NCBI RefSeq assembly: GCF_022539505.1
Contig: NC_061510.1
Coordinates: 224,152,043-224,216,042, forward strand
Length of the DNA: 64,000 nucleotides
From: Lolium rigidum
Lineage: Eukaryota; Streptophyta; Magnoliopsida; Poales; Poaceae
Reading direction: 5' to 3'
Below are positions 1 through 10,709 of the stretch, one piece after another (the first letter of the stretch is position 1; each line of letters starts with the position of its first letter). Made by a program: the position numbers and the translations under genes. Under the pieces are notes generated by a model. The model searched no databases. It had not been told where the DNA came from and saw nothing but the letters and a program-made list of their open reading frames with translations.

Positions 1-84
1 TTAACAATTGCAACAAGCGAGGTTCAACTTTTATTTGTTCTTCGGGTTCTATAGGTTTCTTTTCACTTTTATGAACCGCACTAT

Positions 85-976
85 TTATAACGAGTACTCT
101 TTCATTTTAGCAGGGAAAGGAGTTTTTTCAATATAAGCTTCAGGAATAACATGATCAACAGTTTCAACTACAACACATTTATTTATAGATGAATCAATTT
201 TATCTTTATACGGTTCATGATTACTTATCAAAGTTCTTCTTAGGCAATTCATAATGAGAAGCAAAAGCTTTATAAAGATTTGCAGCAACTTGAGAATCAA
301 GACCATAAGTAACACTCATATTACGAAATTTATCAGTATCCATAAAAGCTTCAATGCATTTATAATCATAATTTATACCGATTCTCTATCCTTGTCGTTC
401 TCCCATCCTTCGAGTATTTTCTTGGATCCGATTAAGAAGGTCCCTTTTAAACTCTTCCTTGTTGCGTGTAAATGATCCAGAACAAGAAGTATCCAGCAAG
501 GTCTTGTCTTGAAAAGAAAGTCTTGCATATAAATTATCAATAATAATATTACCGGGAAGCTCATGAATGGGGCATTTGAGCATTAAAGACTTCAATCTCC
601 CCCACGCTTGGGCAATACTCTCTCCTTCATGAGGCCAAAAATTATATATGCGATTCCGATCTTTGTGAATCTCACTTGGAGGATAGAACTTAGAATAAAA
701 CCGGGGCACAATATCATTCCATTCAAGAGAATCCCCATTATCCAGTAATTTATACCAATGCGCCGCTTTACCAGACAGCGATACAGAGAATAGTTTCTTC
801 CTAACTTCATCCATAGCAATACCTGCACACTTGAATAAACCGCATAATTCATGTAAGAACAGTAAATGATCTCCAGGGTGGACAGTTCCATCCCCTGTAT
901 AACGATTATCCACTACACGTTCAATAATTTTCATAGGTATTTTGTATGGTATTTCTTCCTTACCTCGGCGCCTCAT
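85..976 (-). pseudogene. gag: gypsy gag, frameshifted
   Basis: The longest intact piece (976 down to 386, 196 aa) has the retrotransposon gag fold signature: a VHPGDHLLFLHELC stretch, then GKAAHWYKLL, then YSKFYPPSEIHKDRN and ESIAQAWGRLKSLMLKCP. Reading continues in other frames with EGWENDKDRES, then a segment containing VTYGLDSQVAANLYKAFASH, then the proline-flanked PFPAKMKEYSL segment at 85-120. At least two or three frameshifts and a stop separate the pieces, so no full-length capsid protein can be made. In an intact element the product would form the nucleoprotein particle that packages the element RNA. Some breaks could be assembly errors, because this window shows systematic indels. 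Confidence 0.8.
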
Positions 977-1124
977 CCACTACCTTTGCAGTAGTAGTAG
1001 ATTTCCCAAATAAACACTCAAGAGAAGATCTCTCCATAATGAATTATAGCAGCGAGGCGAAATAAAATCAGCACAAACGAGTAGAAATTTCCCTTACCAA
1101 TTCCACTTACCAATAGCGCTTCAC

Positions 1125-1142
1125 TCCCGGCAACGGCGCCGG
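1125..1142 (-). promoter_or_regulatory. Primer binding site (tRNA-Asp type) of the outer gypsy element
   Basis: The minus strand reads CCGGCGCCGTTGCCGGGA just inside the LTR end. This matches the tRNA-Asp 3' end used by Athila-like elements, with one change from the usual TGGCGCC. A 10-nt spacer separates it from the LTR terminus at 1153. Confidence 0.75.
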
Positions 1143-1152
1143 AAAATAGTCT

Positions 1153-2374
1153 TGATGACCCACAAGTATAGGGGGTGTATCGTAGTATCTTCGATAAGTA
1201 AGAATGTCGATCCCAACGAGGAGCAGAAGGTGTTGACAAGCAGTTTCGATGAAGGATTCACTGTAAATGCTCACAGACAAGTATTCATGGGGTTTTGATG
1301 TAACGGATGAATAAAGTACGAGTAAGTAAAGTGCGAGAGTAACAATTGCAGCGAGTGGCCCAATCCTTTTTAGCACAAAGGACAAGCCGGTTTGTTTACT
1401 TATAATGACCAAACGTTCTCGAGGACACACGGGATTTTAGTCTAGTGCTTTCGCTACATACGGCTAATTAATCTTTATTGTTTTGATAAGTGTTGTGTGG
1501 GTGAACCTATGCTAATGTACCTCCCTTCCTAGGACTAATACATACTTGTGATTATACCCCTTGCAAGCATCCGCAACTACAAGAAAGTAATTAAGATAAA
1601 TCTAACCACAACCTTAAACTCTGAGATCCTCGCTATCCCTCCCGCATCGATATACCAACGGGGGCTCGGGTTTCGTCACTCCGGCAACCCCGCAATTGGC
1701 AAACGAGTACAAGATGCATTCCCCTAGGCCCATAAATGGTGAAGTGTCGTGTAGTCGACGTTCACACGACACCACTAGAAGAATAACACCACAACTTAAA
1801 TATCATAACATTGAATATTACTCAACCATACTTCACTACTAACATTTAGACTTCACCCATGTCCTCAAGAACTAAACGAACTACTCACGAGACATCATAT
1901 GGAACGTGATCAGAGGTGATATGATGATGAATAACAATCTGAACATAAACCTTGGTTCAACGGTTTCACTCAATAGCATCAATAACAAGTAGAAATCAAC
2001 ACCGGGAGAGTTTCCCCTATCAAACAATCAAAATCAAACCCAAATTGTTACAGCGGAGACGAGGTGCAGCGGTGGAGATGGCGGTGATGATGATGAAGAT
2101 GATGATGATGGTGATGGAGATGATGTCCAGCTCGATGACGGTGACGATGGCGTCGATTTCCCCCTCCGGGAGGGAATTTCCCCGGCGGATCTCAGCCTGC
2201 CGGAGAGCTCTTTTCTCTCTGGTATTCTCCGCCCCGCAGAGGCGGCTGTGACTCTTCGCGACGTAACCCTGGAGCTTAGGTTTTCGGGACGAAGGCGTAC
2301 GCGAAGAAAAGGAGGCGAGAGGGGGCTGTGGGCCCCCTCCTCACAGGGCGGCGCGGCCAGGGCAGGGCCCGCGC
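1153..2374 (-). repeat. 5' LTR of outer gypsy element, 3' portion
   Basis: This portion runs from the LTR end next to the primer binding site up to the insertion point of the nested element. It contains a serine-codon-like GAT/CAT run near 2080-2150 that is low-complexity in the leader. The rest of the LTR resumes at 16477. The short ORFs here are not genes. Confidence 0.8.
2370..2374. repeat. Target site duplication CGCGC, left copy
   Basis: CGCGC directly precedes TGTAACACC. The same five bases follow the right LTR at 16477-16481. A five-base duplication is the usual length for plant LTR retrotransposon integrases. Confidence 0.9.
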
Positions 2375-2462
2375 TGTAACACCCCACTTTTTGCAACCTT
2401 GTTTATTTGTTCATAGTGCAAAAATTAGGGGGAACAAAAACTTTTTCTTAAGACTATAGATA

Positions 2463-2535
2463 GATGAATTGCCTTGATCTGTTGGTTATGATGAATTGCC
2501 TTGATCTGTTGGTAGATGAATTGCCTTGATTTGCT
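2463..2535 (+). repeat. Short tandem repeat in LTR, three copies of 25-27 bp
   Basis: The unit GATGAATTGCCTTGATCTG starts at 2463, 2490 and 2515. The same array lies at the matching place in the right LTR, near 10798. Confidence 0.8.
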
Positions 2536-4088
2536 TGTTGAGTTTTGTCTTGAGCTACCTCATAGAACAACACCCCTAGTGGTTAAACAAGCAACTCACC
2601 AAATAAATCACATGTGTGGCTTAGGAAAAATTGTTTTCCTTCTTACTACATCAAACCTCTCTCCTGATGACAACCTGAGTGTGCCATCTTGATTTTCTCT
2701 TTGTAGTACAAGATAGCTCTATCATCCTTAATTCAAAACTTGGGATCGTCTACCCCCAGCTACATCCCTCTCTTATACCCACTCATCCTTGTTGGTTTTG
2801 AGGCCATGTCGACCCTCTGTGTTGACAGGCTTAACTTGTCTAGACTTTGGCAATTGATCTCTAAGCACTCACGACTGTTTTTGGTAACCTCAATGCATGG
2901 ATCCCATCTATGCAACACCCTCTTCAACCTCCACGTCTTGCATGTCTCACTCTATCCTTGCAACTCCTATATTCAACTTGATCTCATACCTTATCAAGTG
3001 TTTCTGCACTAGATCACTTTCTTTATTTTCACCTCTTGTTTTTATTCAAGTTAAATCTTCACAAAACCAAGAGTGGGAATGATGGGTACATTTTGTATCC
3101 ACCACCTACCCTTGAGGACACTCCTCTCTAAATGAGTTTCCTTTCTCAAAACCCTATTGTTTTTCTTCTCTCGGTTTTGATCACAAAACTACTTCTAGTT
3201 TTATTAAATCTTTTCAAGTTATTTCTTCAAAGAAAACAAAGAACTGAAATGGGTTTTGTTTTTCTCCCCATTTCTACCAAGTACTGATTTCTAAAAACAT
3301 TATTTCCTATCTTGCCTTCTTTTTAACAAAAGGCTTGTTTATGGTATCTATACCATTTCTTGTTTTATTTTAAGTTTGAGAAAACTCTACTTTACTTGAG
3401 AAAGTAAGTAGAATATTTTGAACTCCTATGTTCCAACTAGTTTTCTCTCAACATCTTCAAAATTCCATTTCACTTGAGTACATTCCCAATTGTCCCTAGA
3501 CAATTGAGGTGTTTCAAATACTTTTCAAATAAGTTCTATTTCAAATGACAACTCTTGCACATCTTGTGTACATCTCTGATCTACCACATTGAATCCCCTC
3601 CATCCTCCAATTCTTGATCGAATGGATGATCATTTGATACTTTCAAATCACTCCCAATTGACCTCTCCTTTGTAGAGCAATTTATATTCTTTTCCATCAT
3701 TACCTTGACCTCATGAATTCATGATTTAAGTCACCATATTCTTCATTGTGGGTATATGGTTACTTCACTCACCATCTCTCTTATTCTTGCTCTACCATTG
3801 TCTCAACCACCATCACCATTATCTTCTTGGCACAAAGCCATCATGCAACAAATACCATCATGGTATATTTTACCATCACAATCTTCCTCCATCTCTATAT
3901 CTCTCACATTGTTCATTTTTTTTTATTGACAAGAATGGAGCCGGCCAAATGGTGTATGCATGGCAATTTCGGCCAGCCATGCCTCTTCATTTCCTTCCTC
4001 CACAAGTCTTGTCTCCCAACTACCTCAACAATTTAATGGGCAGCCACCCTCCATAGCCAATCAAAAAGGAGGCAGCCACCATCCTCCC

Positions 4089-4098
4089 TCTTTATAAG
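4089..4098 (+). promoter_or_regulatory. TATA box of LARD LTR promoter
   Basis: CTCTTTATAAGGAG sits after a U3-like stretch and is followed by a C-rich leader that could hold the transcription start. The matching site in the right LTR is near 12425. If real, U3 is only about 1.7 kb and R plus U5 about 4 kb, giving an unusually long untranslated leader. Confidence 0.55.
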
Positions 4099-6689
4099 GA
4101 GCTTGGCCGGCCACCTCCACTCCCCTTTGCTCATTTCTTTCACACTCCACTCCCTCATACCTTCCTCCCCCTTCCTCCCCACGAGCTGCTGCTCCTCCTA
4201 GCTACCATGGCCGGCCATGGCCATGGAAATCCTCCAGGATGAAGCTCTCCTCCTCTCCCAAGCTTCCCCTCACCATGAGAGCTTCCCTCTCACTCTCTTC
4301 TCCCCTAATCTTTGATGAGTCCAGCTCACTTTCTCCTTTCTCCTCTCACTAGATTGGATCTTGATGCAGGTGCATGTTGGTCCAAGCATGGAGAAGGTTG
4401 AGCTATCCTCAGATCTGAAGTTCTTGAGCAAAGTTCGTCCAAAACCTTGCAGTAATTTCTGCTACTTTGCTGTTTCAGATTCTGGTACGATCTTGTAAAA
4501 TCCACCGAATCTCGTGTGCAGATCCAAATCGAGTGATTCAAAGTTCCACAGTTAGATACGGAAAAGATCTACAACTTGGCGTTGGTCTCACCCTCAAATT
4601 CGTTACGGATTGTCCGTGGTAAATAAATTTCTGAAAACATGCAGAATCACTGTTTGTTAGATTTCTCCCGTTTTACAAAACCGTTTTGAGCAAACTCAAC
4701 TGTGGGTGAAAGCCCTCTCCAGTGCCTTCATTTTGGCGGTGGTTTCACTTCGATTGACCTCCTGAAACTGAAATGGTTCACAGATCAAGATCTGGTCAGA
4801 TCTGACTTTGTCGAATTAAACCAGAAGCTTGGAAACGAATTTTTGAATGAATCCAACTGGGTAAGAACCACCTATTCAATACCTTTCAGATGCAGCAGAC
4901 CTCATATTTTTATGATTTGTGTATGATTTTTGATGAATTAAACTTGTTCTGTATGTTCTGCAGACATGGCTGTTAGCTTTTAATTCATCAAAAATCCATT
5001 TTTGAACCTAATTGAGTGATTCCACTTCTGTAGGATTACTGAATGTTTTCTTAATCATCTCAAACAAGTTTCAAAACTTTATCTATTCTGTAACTCCAGA
5101 GGTGAAGCAAATGGTGAAAACATGCAGTAAACTTGTAAATCCATTTGTGAGAGTTTCAGAAATAATTTGAACCCAAATCCAATCGTGTGTGAATCTCTGT
5201 TTAAATATCTTTCAAATGCCAGTGGCCTCATATTTTTAGGATTTTTCTACGATTTATGGCTTACAGATCTTGTTTTCTGTACAGTCAGATTCAAAGAAAT
5301 TCTTAAAATTGTAGTTTCAATATTTTTGGGTGATTCCAATTGGGTTAGTCTTGTATTAGTACTGGCTATATAGGAAAAATATTATTAGTCTCTGTTCATA
5401 CATATTTGTTACTGTTAGTAATGTTTATGTGTGACATGCATTGTTGAAGCAAAACCTTTCGGTTTATTTAAAACCCTTGACCAACTCTTTTGGTAGAGAT
5501 GGGCAACCATTGTTTTATGCTTGCAAAGCAAAACCTCTGCAACTTAACATTAGCTCTTTTGTTTAGCTTGAGTTTTCAAATGATGTGGATTATGGTTTGC
5601 TTCCTATTTTGGTTGTAGTGTTATGGGAACAAATTATGTTAGGAAAACTGTTTTCTACTTTTCCAAAAATGTTTGAAAATGTTTTGTGAGTGTTTGTGAT
5701 GCCAAACTAATGCTCTTGTCCTCTTTATGATGTTATCTACCAGGGGTTACTTAGTTGTGCCATGGTGATACCTAGAGAGGCAATTGCTAAGTCGTGGCAC
5801 TCTCATACCTTCACTAGGTAAATAAATGGGGTTTTCTTTTAGTTGTTTTGTAGTACCTATAAGTCTTTTGTATGTTAGCCCTTAGTAAAGTGGTTAGCTA
5901 TTGATTGTTGAATGTTGCATGCTTGTTATGTTTGGAGCAATGTGATTGATTGTGTTCCTTTTATATTTTCCGGCGATAGATGCGAACGATTCCGGAGAAG
6001 AAGAAGAAGTGGATTGGACAAGGATTCTTTATATGTTGTTGGAATTCTTATATTGATGGAGTTGAAGACGTACAGGGACAAATAAGCCAAGGCAAGCCAT
6101 CTTTTGATCTCTGACTTGGTGTCTAGTTGGATGTCATTTGTTGATGTCCAAAGCACCTTAATTCTATGTGTGTTATTCTCTCTATTTATGTCATCTATGT
6201 GTGATTGCAAGTGGGGTACTCCCTAGTTGTGATACTCCACTATTGTCGTTGTGATTGTGGGATGCATGGTATCATGGCCGTGCTATTCCACTTGGTCATC
6301 TTGTATGCTCAACTTGAGCATCTTCCCTCTCAAAATAGTAACTTACACCACACTTACCACTTTTGTAATTTAGAGGTATCAATGTCAAGGTCTTGGTGTA
6401 ATTCTCAACTTGAGAGGAGTATGCCGTGTACCCTATTGGAGAGTTGGTTGGATAGTGATTCTCCACTATCCACATTGTATAGGTAGTACCACAAATCTGA
6501 GATTAGATTCCTCTTTGTGTTGTCATCATACATGCTTACCTTAAGCAAGTATGATCCACCCATTACTCTTTTTACACCTTCTATGGCAAGATGACTCTCA
6601 TCTCGGCCATAGTGCAATAGTAGTTCCACTCATGAAACTATAGGTTGGGAACCCCTCAAGGCTTACCTTGTTGTAAATGTTTGTGAAAA

Positions 6690-6800
6690 CCTTGGGTAAG
6701 TTAACTCTACCCAAGCGTATGTTTTGGAAAGGAAAAGTTCTTGGATAAGGATGTTGGAGGGATATACCTTGGGTAAGTTAACTCTACCCAAGGGTGTGTT
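6690..6800 (+). repeat. Tandem hairpin repeat in LTR
   Basis: The motif CTTGGGTA, nine bases, then TACCCAAG occurs twice 79 bp apart (about 6691 and 6770). Each copy can fold into an 8-bp stem. The right LTR carries the same pair near 15026 and 15105. Confidence 0.7.
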
Positions 6801-7604
6801 GTGGAAAAGAAAATGTTTTGAACAAGGTTGTTCGGAGGAATATGGTTGGTTGTTGGCAAATAAAGGAAGTGTGGGTAAAATGTTTTTAAAGGAGCACTCG
6901 CGTATAAGTGTACGCCAGCCCAACTTTTATCGCACAACCACTCTACCCCAACGTGGGCACGGGGCTTAGCCCTAGTTTGTTGAAGCCGGCATGAGACACC
7001 TTCACAACTCTCTAGGAGGGTCACGATGACCTTCGACGCCGGGTTGCGCTCTGAAGGAGGCAATACACTGTAGTTGTCTATAGCCGGACGATTACTGAGG
7101 GTCTTCCGTCGTGGCGCCGGAGATACGCTCAAAAAGGAGGTATGCTGCCGGGGTGCCGGGAAGGGGTAAGCCCGCAGGGAAGGACTCATGTCAGTGGAGA
7201 TAAGCGAAAGGTTATGTTTGGGTATCCGTCGTGGCATACGTCGTTATGCGGGGATGATGCCCACACGACAGTGTATCCGGATAGTTGTGGGGAAAGTGTG
7301 CAAACTCTGCGAGTCAAATCTATTCGAATAGCCGCGTCCGCGGTCATGGACGGGTTGCAAAGGCCTACCTTAACCTCGGGCTTGAGTTTTGTTTTGTTAA
7401 ATGCTTTACAAAGGAAATGTGTGTTGGATGTACCGGAAGGGTACGGGAAAAGGGTGTGTGTCGACCATATGGAGATGGTCGTGGAAAAACTAAGACCAAG
7501 TGGGGAACTCTTTCCTAGTGTTTCATGTAGATGAACTCTTCTTTAACAAAGATATAGAGATGTCATAGGACCACCATAGTGTCCCCATCACTTGAGATGT
7601 CAGG

Positions 7605-7712
7605 ATGCTATATCCACAAGAGAAACTACTTCTCTTTCACATACTATATCCACAAGAGAAACTGATTCTCTTTCACATGCTATATTCACAAGAGAAACTA
7701 TTCTTCCTCTCT
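7605..7712 (+). repeat. 36-bp tandem repeat, three copies, in left LTR
   Basis: The unit begins ATGCTATATCCACAAGAGAA, starting at 7605, 7641 and 7677 with small changes. The right LTR has the same array at 15941-16048. Confidence 0.85.
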
Positions 7713-8141
7713 TGTCTCTTTTAGTTAGCATTGTTAGCACCCTTCTTGATGGTTTGCGAGTACAATTCCAATGTACTCACGGCTTTGTCCCTGGCTATTT
7801 ACTTGGCCAGACTTGAAGGAGTTCGACCGATGAAGAAGGAGTTGACGACGTCTATGCGAGCTAGGAACGTCTTCCCGCTCGGTTGCTCGTAGGGTTAAGG
7901 CGGACGACTTGGGCTCTGCGCTGCTTGAAGTGATTCCGCTACTCCGATGATTAGATTAGGCCCTTCGAGGCTATTATGTAAAGATGGTCATGTGACCTCA
8001 TTGTAATTTTCTTATTCCGTTTTGTAAAGGATGATGTATTTTGATATCGGTCGGTTATGTGTTCACGGCACATCGATCATGGGAACGTGAACCGTATACA
8101 TAACGAGTATTTCGGACAGCTAGTCCGGGGTCCCCACGGAG

Positions 8142-8158
8142 CCGGTATCGAGCTATCC
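8142..8158 (+). promoter_or_regulatory. Degenerate primer binding site, initiator tRNA-Met type
   Basis: CCGGTATCGAGCTATCC resembles the plant initiator tRNA-Met site TGGTATCAGAGC followed by TATCC, with CAGAG read as CGAG. The same CAG/CGAG exchange recurs between the LTR copies, so this may be a base-calling effect rather than decay. Confidence 0.55.
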
Positions 8159-9979
8159 TGACCTGTAGGAGACCTTAGTTAGCATGGACGTTAGTTAGGA
8201 AACAAGTAATTGGGAAAAACTATTTACGAAACAAATTATTTCTTTAGTAGGAAGCATAGCTTCTACTCCTCTTATTTCTTCAAAGTTTCTAAATTCTTAT
8301 CTCTCCGCTTTACAAAAAGGTTTGAAAATTCTTGCTCTATTGTCTCATCCACTTCAAACCTACATATTGGACGATGTCCCCGACTCAGACCGGAGACTCG
8401 AAGTCGAAGATGGATCAACCTTTTATGATGTCTCATGTATCTCCAACAACAGCTATTGAAGGTTGGATGCCGATTTAGTCGTGCACATGTAGGGATGATA
8501 ACATCATGTCTTTGGTTTTCACCAAAGTATGTCAAATATCTGACCTTGTTCCTCCGTGGACTTGCACTTCTTGCAGTCGTCAGGGATCAAGTCCTCAGTT
8601 TCTTGACTAGTAAATTTTAGGCCAGCCACCGAAGTTGTCGACTTCGGGAGTACATCAATAACTACCCCTCTGAAGACTTCATGTTTCCGAGATGTTGAGA
8701 CTAGAAGTTCTACACAGTTTTCGCCTCCACCTCAACATCGACGAGTCAACATCAGGCCTGTGTCACCACCAACTTTTACGAGGATCCCTATTAAAGTCGA
8801 TGCCAGCAAGATGAAGACGTCGACATATGTGACCAGCCCCAAGCCAATAGGATGGATAGGACAAACTCAATCGCTTTGATTGAACTACCCCCGCGTATTA
8901 GGCATCCGTGAGGTACTTAGAGTACCATGTCTGGTGTGATGATTGCTTGTAGTTACCTTGTGTGCTGCCTTGAGTGTTTGCATCTGTTTGTTATGTGCAT
9001 GTATGTCTTGCTATTTAGACGTTCCCGCCCTTTTTCATTGTTTGAAATTTGTGAAACAAAAATTAAAAGTGAAAATCTGCCAGTGTACTGTTTTGCTAAT
9101 AAAAATAGTTTGGTAACTCCGATTGATGTGATTCCAATTGCACTATAACCAGTATGAAATTATCTTTCATACGCCACTGACCTTGTATTTTTAGGATTTT
9201 TGTGCGATTTTTAATAAATAAAACTTGATCACTGTTTCTGGTTAGTATTTTGAGTCTCAAAAATTGAAAAATAAATATTTTTGAATGATTCCAATTGTGT
9301 TGATCTTGTTTTGTTACTGTGCATCTAGGAAAAATACCAGTAGCCTCTGTTAGTGGTATTTTGTCTCTGGTTATGGTTGTATGGGTGTCACATGTAATGT
9401 TAGGATTAAAAGTTTGCCTCGCCGGTGTATTGCTAACTGCTAGTTAATTGGGTAGATTAACGAAAGACTCTAACTCTAAACCCGTTAGCAGTTGTTTTTC
9501 AACCATCATGGAAACTAACTCAGGCCACTACCTACGCCGACTACCTACAAGGTCATCTGAAGCATCTCCACTTCATCAAGAAAGCAGAAGCCCCTACCTT
9601 GAAGAGTGACTGTACCTCTACCAGAAGACTTACTAACTTGGTCTAACCTTGGTATATAATCGCGTTAACCTAGAGGATATCTTTTTTGAAAACCACCCCC
9701 CGTAACACACCGTCTAGCTAGATGAGAGAACATTAGCGTCAAAGCCAAGTTACATCACATGATTCATCTGGTCCTCATCAAATGAAGCTCCTGAAGATAC
9801 TCCAAGACTCAAGACTTTAGGCGTAGTTTACCTGCTAACTTCTTAGTTGTTACTGAAGTCAGCACCGACCCTCAAGCTGAAGATTGTCTTCGACGACCCC
9901 TGTTGCTGCTTCATATGGGTACCAACCAGGCGTTTCTTCAACTTACTAACTCACCGCGCGTCCCATATGGTTTAGTTAA

Positions 9980-10709
9980 CACGTGAGTGCCGCTTGAAGT
10001 TGTGGTCTGCACGTCGCCCCCGAAGATTCTTCAACTGAACAAGGAAGACCGATGACTTCTTCAGAAGCCCCAGACAGAACCACGAGGCAGAAGCTCTGAG
10101 TTTTTCCGAAAGATCGATGAAAAATCTTAAGGGTGGAAGACTTCGTCTTCCACTAAAAGTTGGAGCTAACCCTAACATTTTAAACCTTTCTAACACACCG
10201 TTGAAAACGTAAGATGCACTAACCCCTCTTGAAGCCGTGGACTACACAACGCCCTCTGAAGATGTTTTCAACTCAAGACAGGAGATCAATGACTTCTCCA
10301 AGAAGCGCCCGACAAGACCCGTGGCCGAAGCTTACAGTTTTTAACGCCCCCTCCCCGGTGAACAATTTTAAGGGTGGAAGACTTCGTCTTCCACTAAAAT
10401 TTAAAGTTAACTCTAAAAAGTTTTCAGCCCTGCTCAAGCACCATTGGGTGCACCAACCCTCCCACAGTCTTGAACCTCCGCCAGGATCGTGAAGAAGCTA
10501 CAGATCCAACACCTGCATGGAGCAGTCAATCGTTCATGAAGCTTGCCCTCGGAAGAAATCTATCATGTCTCCCAGAAGCTGAAGTTGCGACCCTCTCAAC
10601 AACGGCACACCGACAGAGGAATGGAGTCTAACTTGAGTTAAACTTTACAACCCCTCTAGTTCTACGCTCAGTAATCTCGGGACGAGATTAATTTAAGGGT
10701 GGAAGAATC
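9980..10709 (+). repeat. Three diverged ~240-bp repeats ending in polypurine-tract-like motifs
   Basis: Units of about 9980-10208, 10209-10450 and 10451-10709 share blocks such as CTTGAAG...GTGGNCT, GAAGATNNTTCAACT and the terminal TTAAGGGTGGAAGA. In units 1 and 2 the purine tract runs into its own inverted complement, giving hairpins at 10133-10153 and 10374-10394 with 9-bp stems GTGGAAGAC/GTCTTCCAC and a 3-nt loop. Unit 3 ends in the working tract directly before the right LTR. Confidence 0.75.
10695..10708 (+). promoter_or_regulatory. Polypurine tract of LARD-like element
   Basis: AAGGGTGGAAGAAT lies two bases before TGTAACACC of the right LTR. This is the expected plus-strand primer for reverse transcription. 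Confidence 0.75.

Larger units (their letters stand above)
2375..8138 (+). repeat. Left LTR of LARD-like element
   Basis: It begins TGTAACACCCC and ends GGTCCCCACG; the right LTR ends in A instead of G, restoring the canonical CA. It holds a TATA box (about 4090), a triplicated 25-27 bp motif at 2463-2535, a 79-bp tandem pair with hairpins near 6690-6800, a three-copy 36-bp repeat at 7605-7712, and two diverged copies of an AT-rich module (about 4840-5000 and 5160-5440). Short ORFs in it recur at the same places in the right LTR and show no protein-like composition, so none is called as a gene. Confidence 0.92.
8139..10709 (+). other. Coding-free internal domain of LARD-like element
   Basis: No ORF longer than 90 codons and no gag, protease, integrase or reverse transcriptase motif is seen. 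Near 9030-9405 there is a diverged copy of the AT-rich module found inside the LTR (around 5160-5440). The last 730 bases form three diverged repeats of roughly 240 bp, each ending in a TTAAGGGTGGAAGA purine tract; the third is the real polypurine tract. Such RNA-only interiors are known in LARDs and may carry packaging signals. Confidence 0.8.

Noticed and set aside
2060..2160. GAT-type repeat encoding poly-Met/Ser in an ORF.
   Set aside because: Simple-sequence tract in the leader of the outer gypsy LTR; no coding evidence.
2375..8138. Many short ORFs (60-180 codons) in the LARD LTR, repeated in the second LTR.
   Set aside because: They recur only because the LTR is duplicated, they are disrupted by single-base differences between copies, and they show no domain or protein-like composition.
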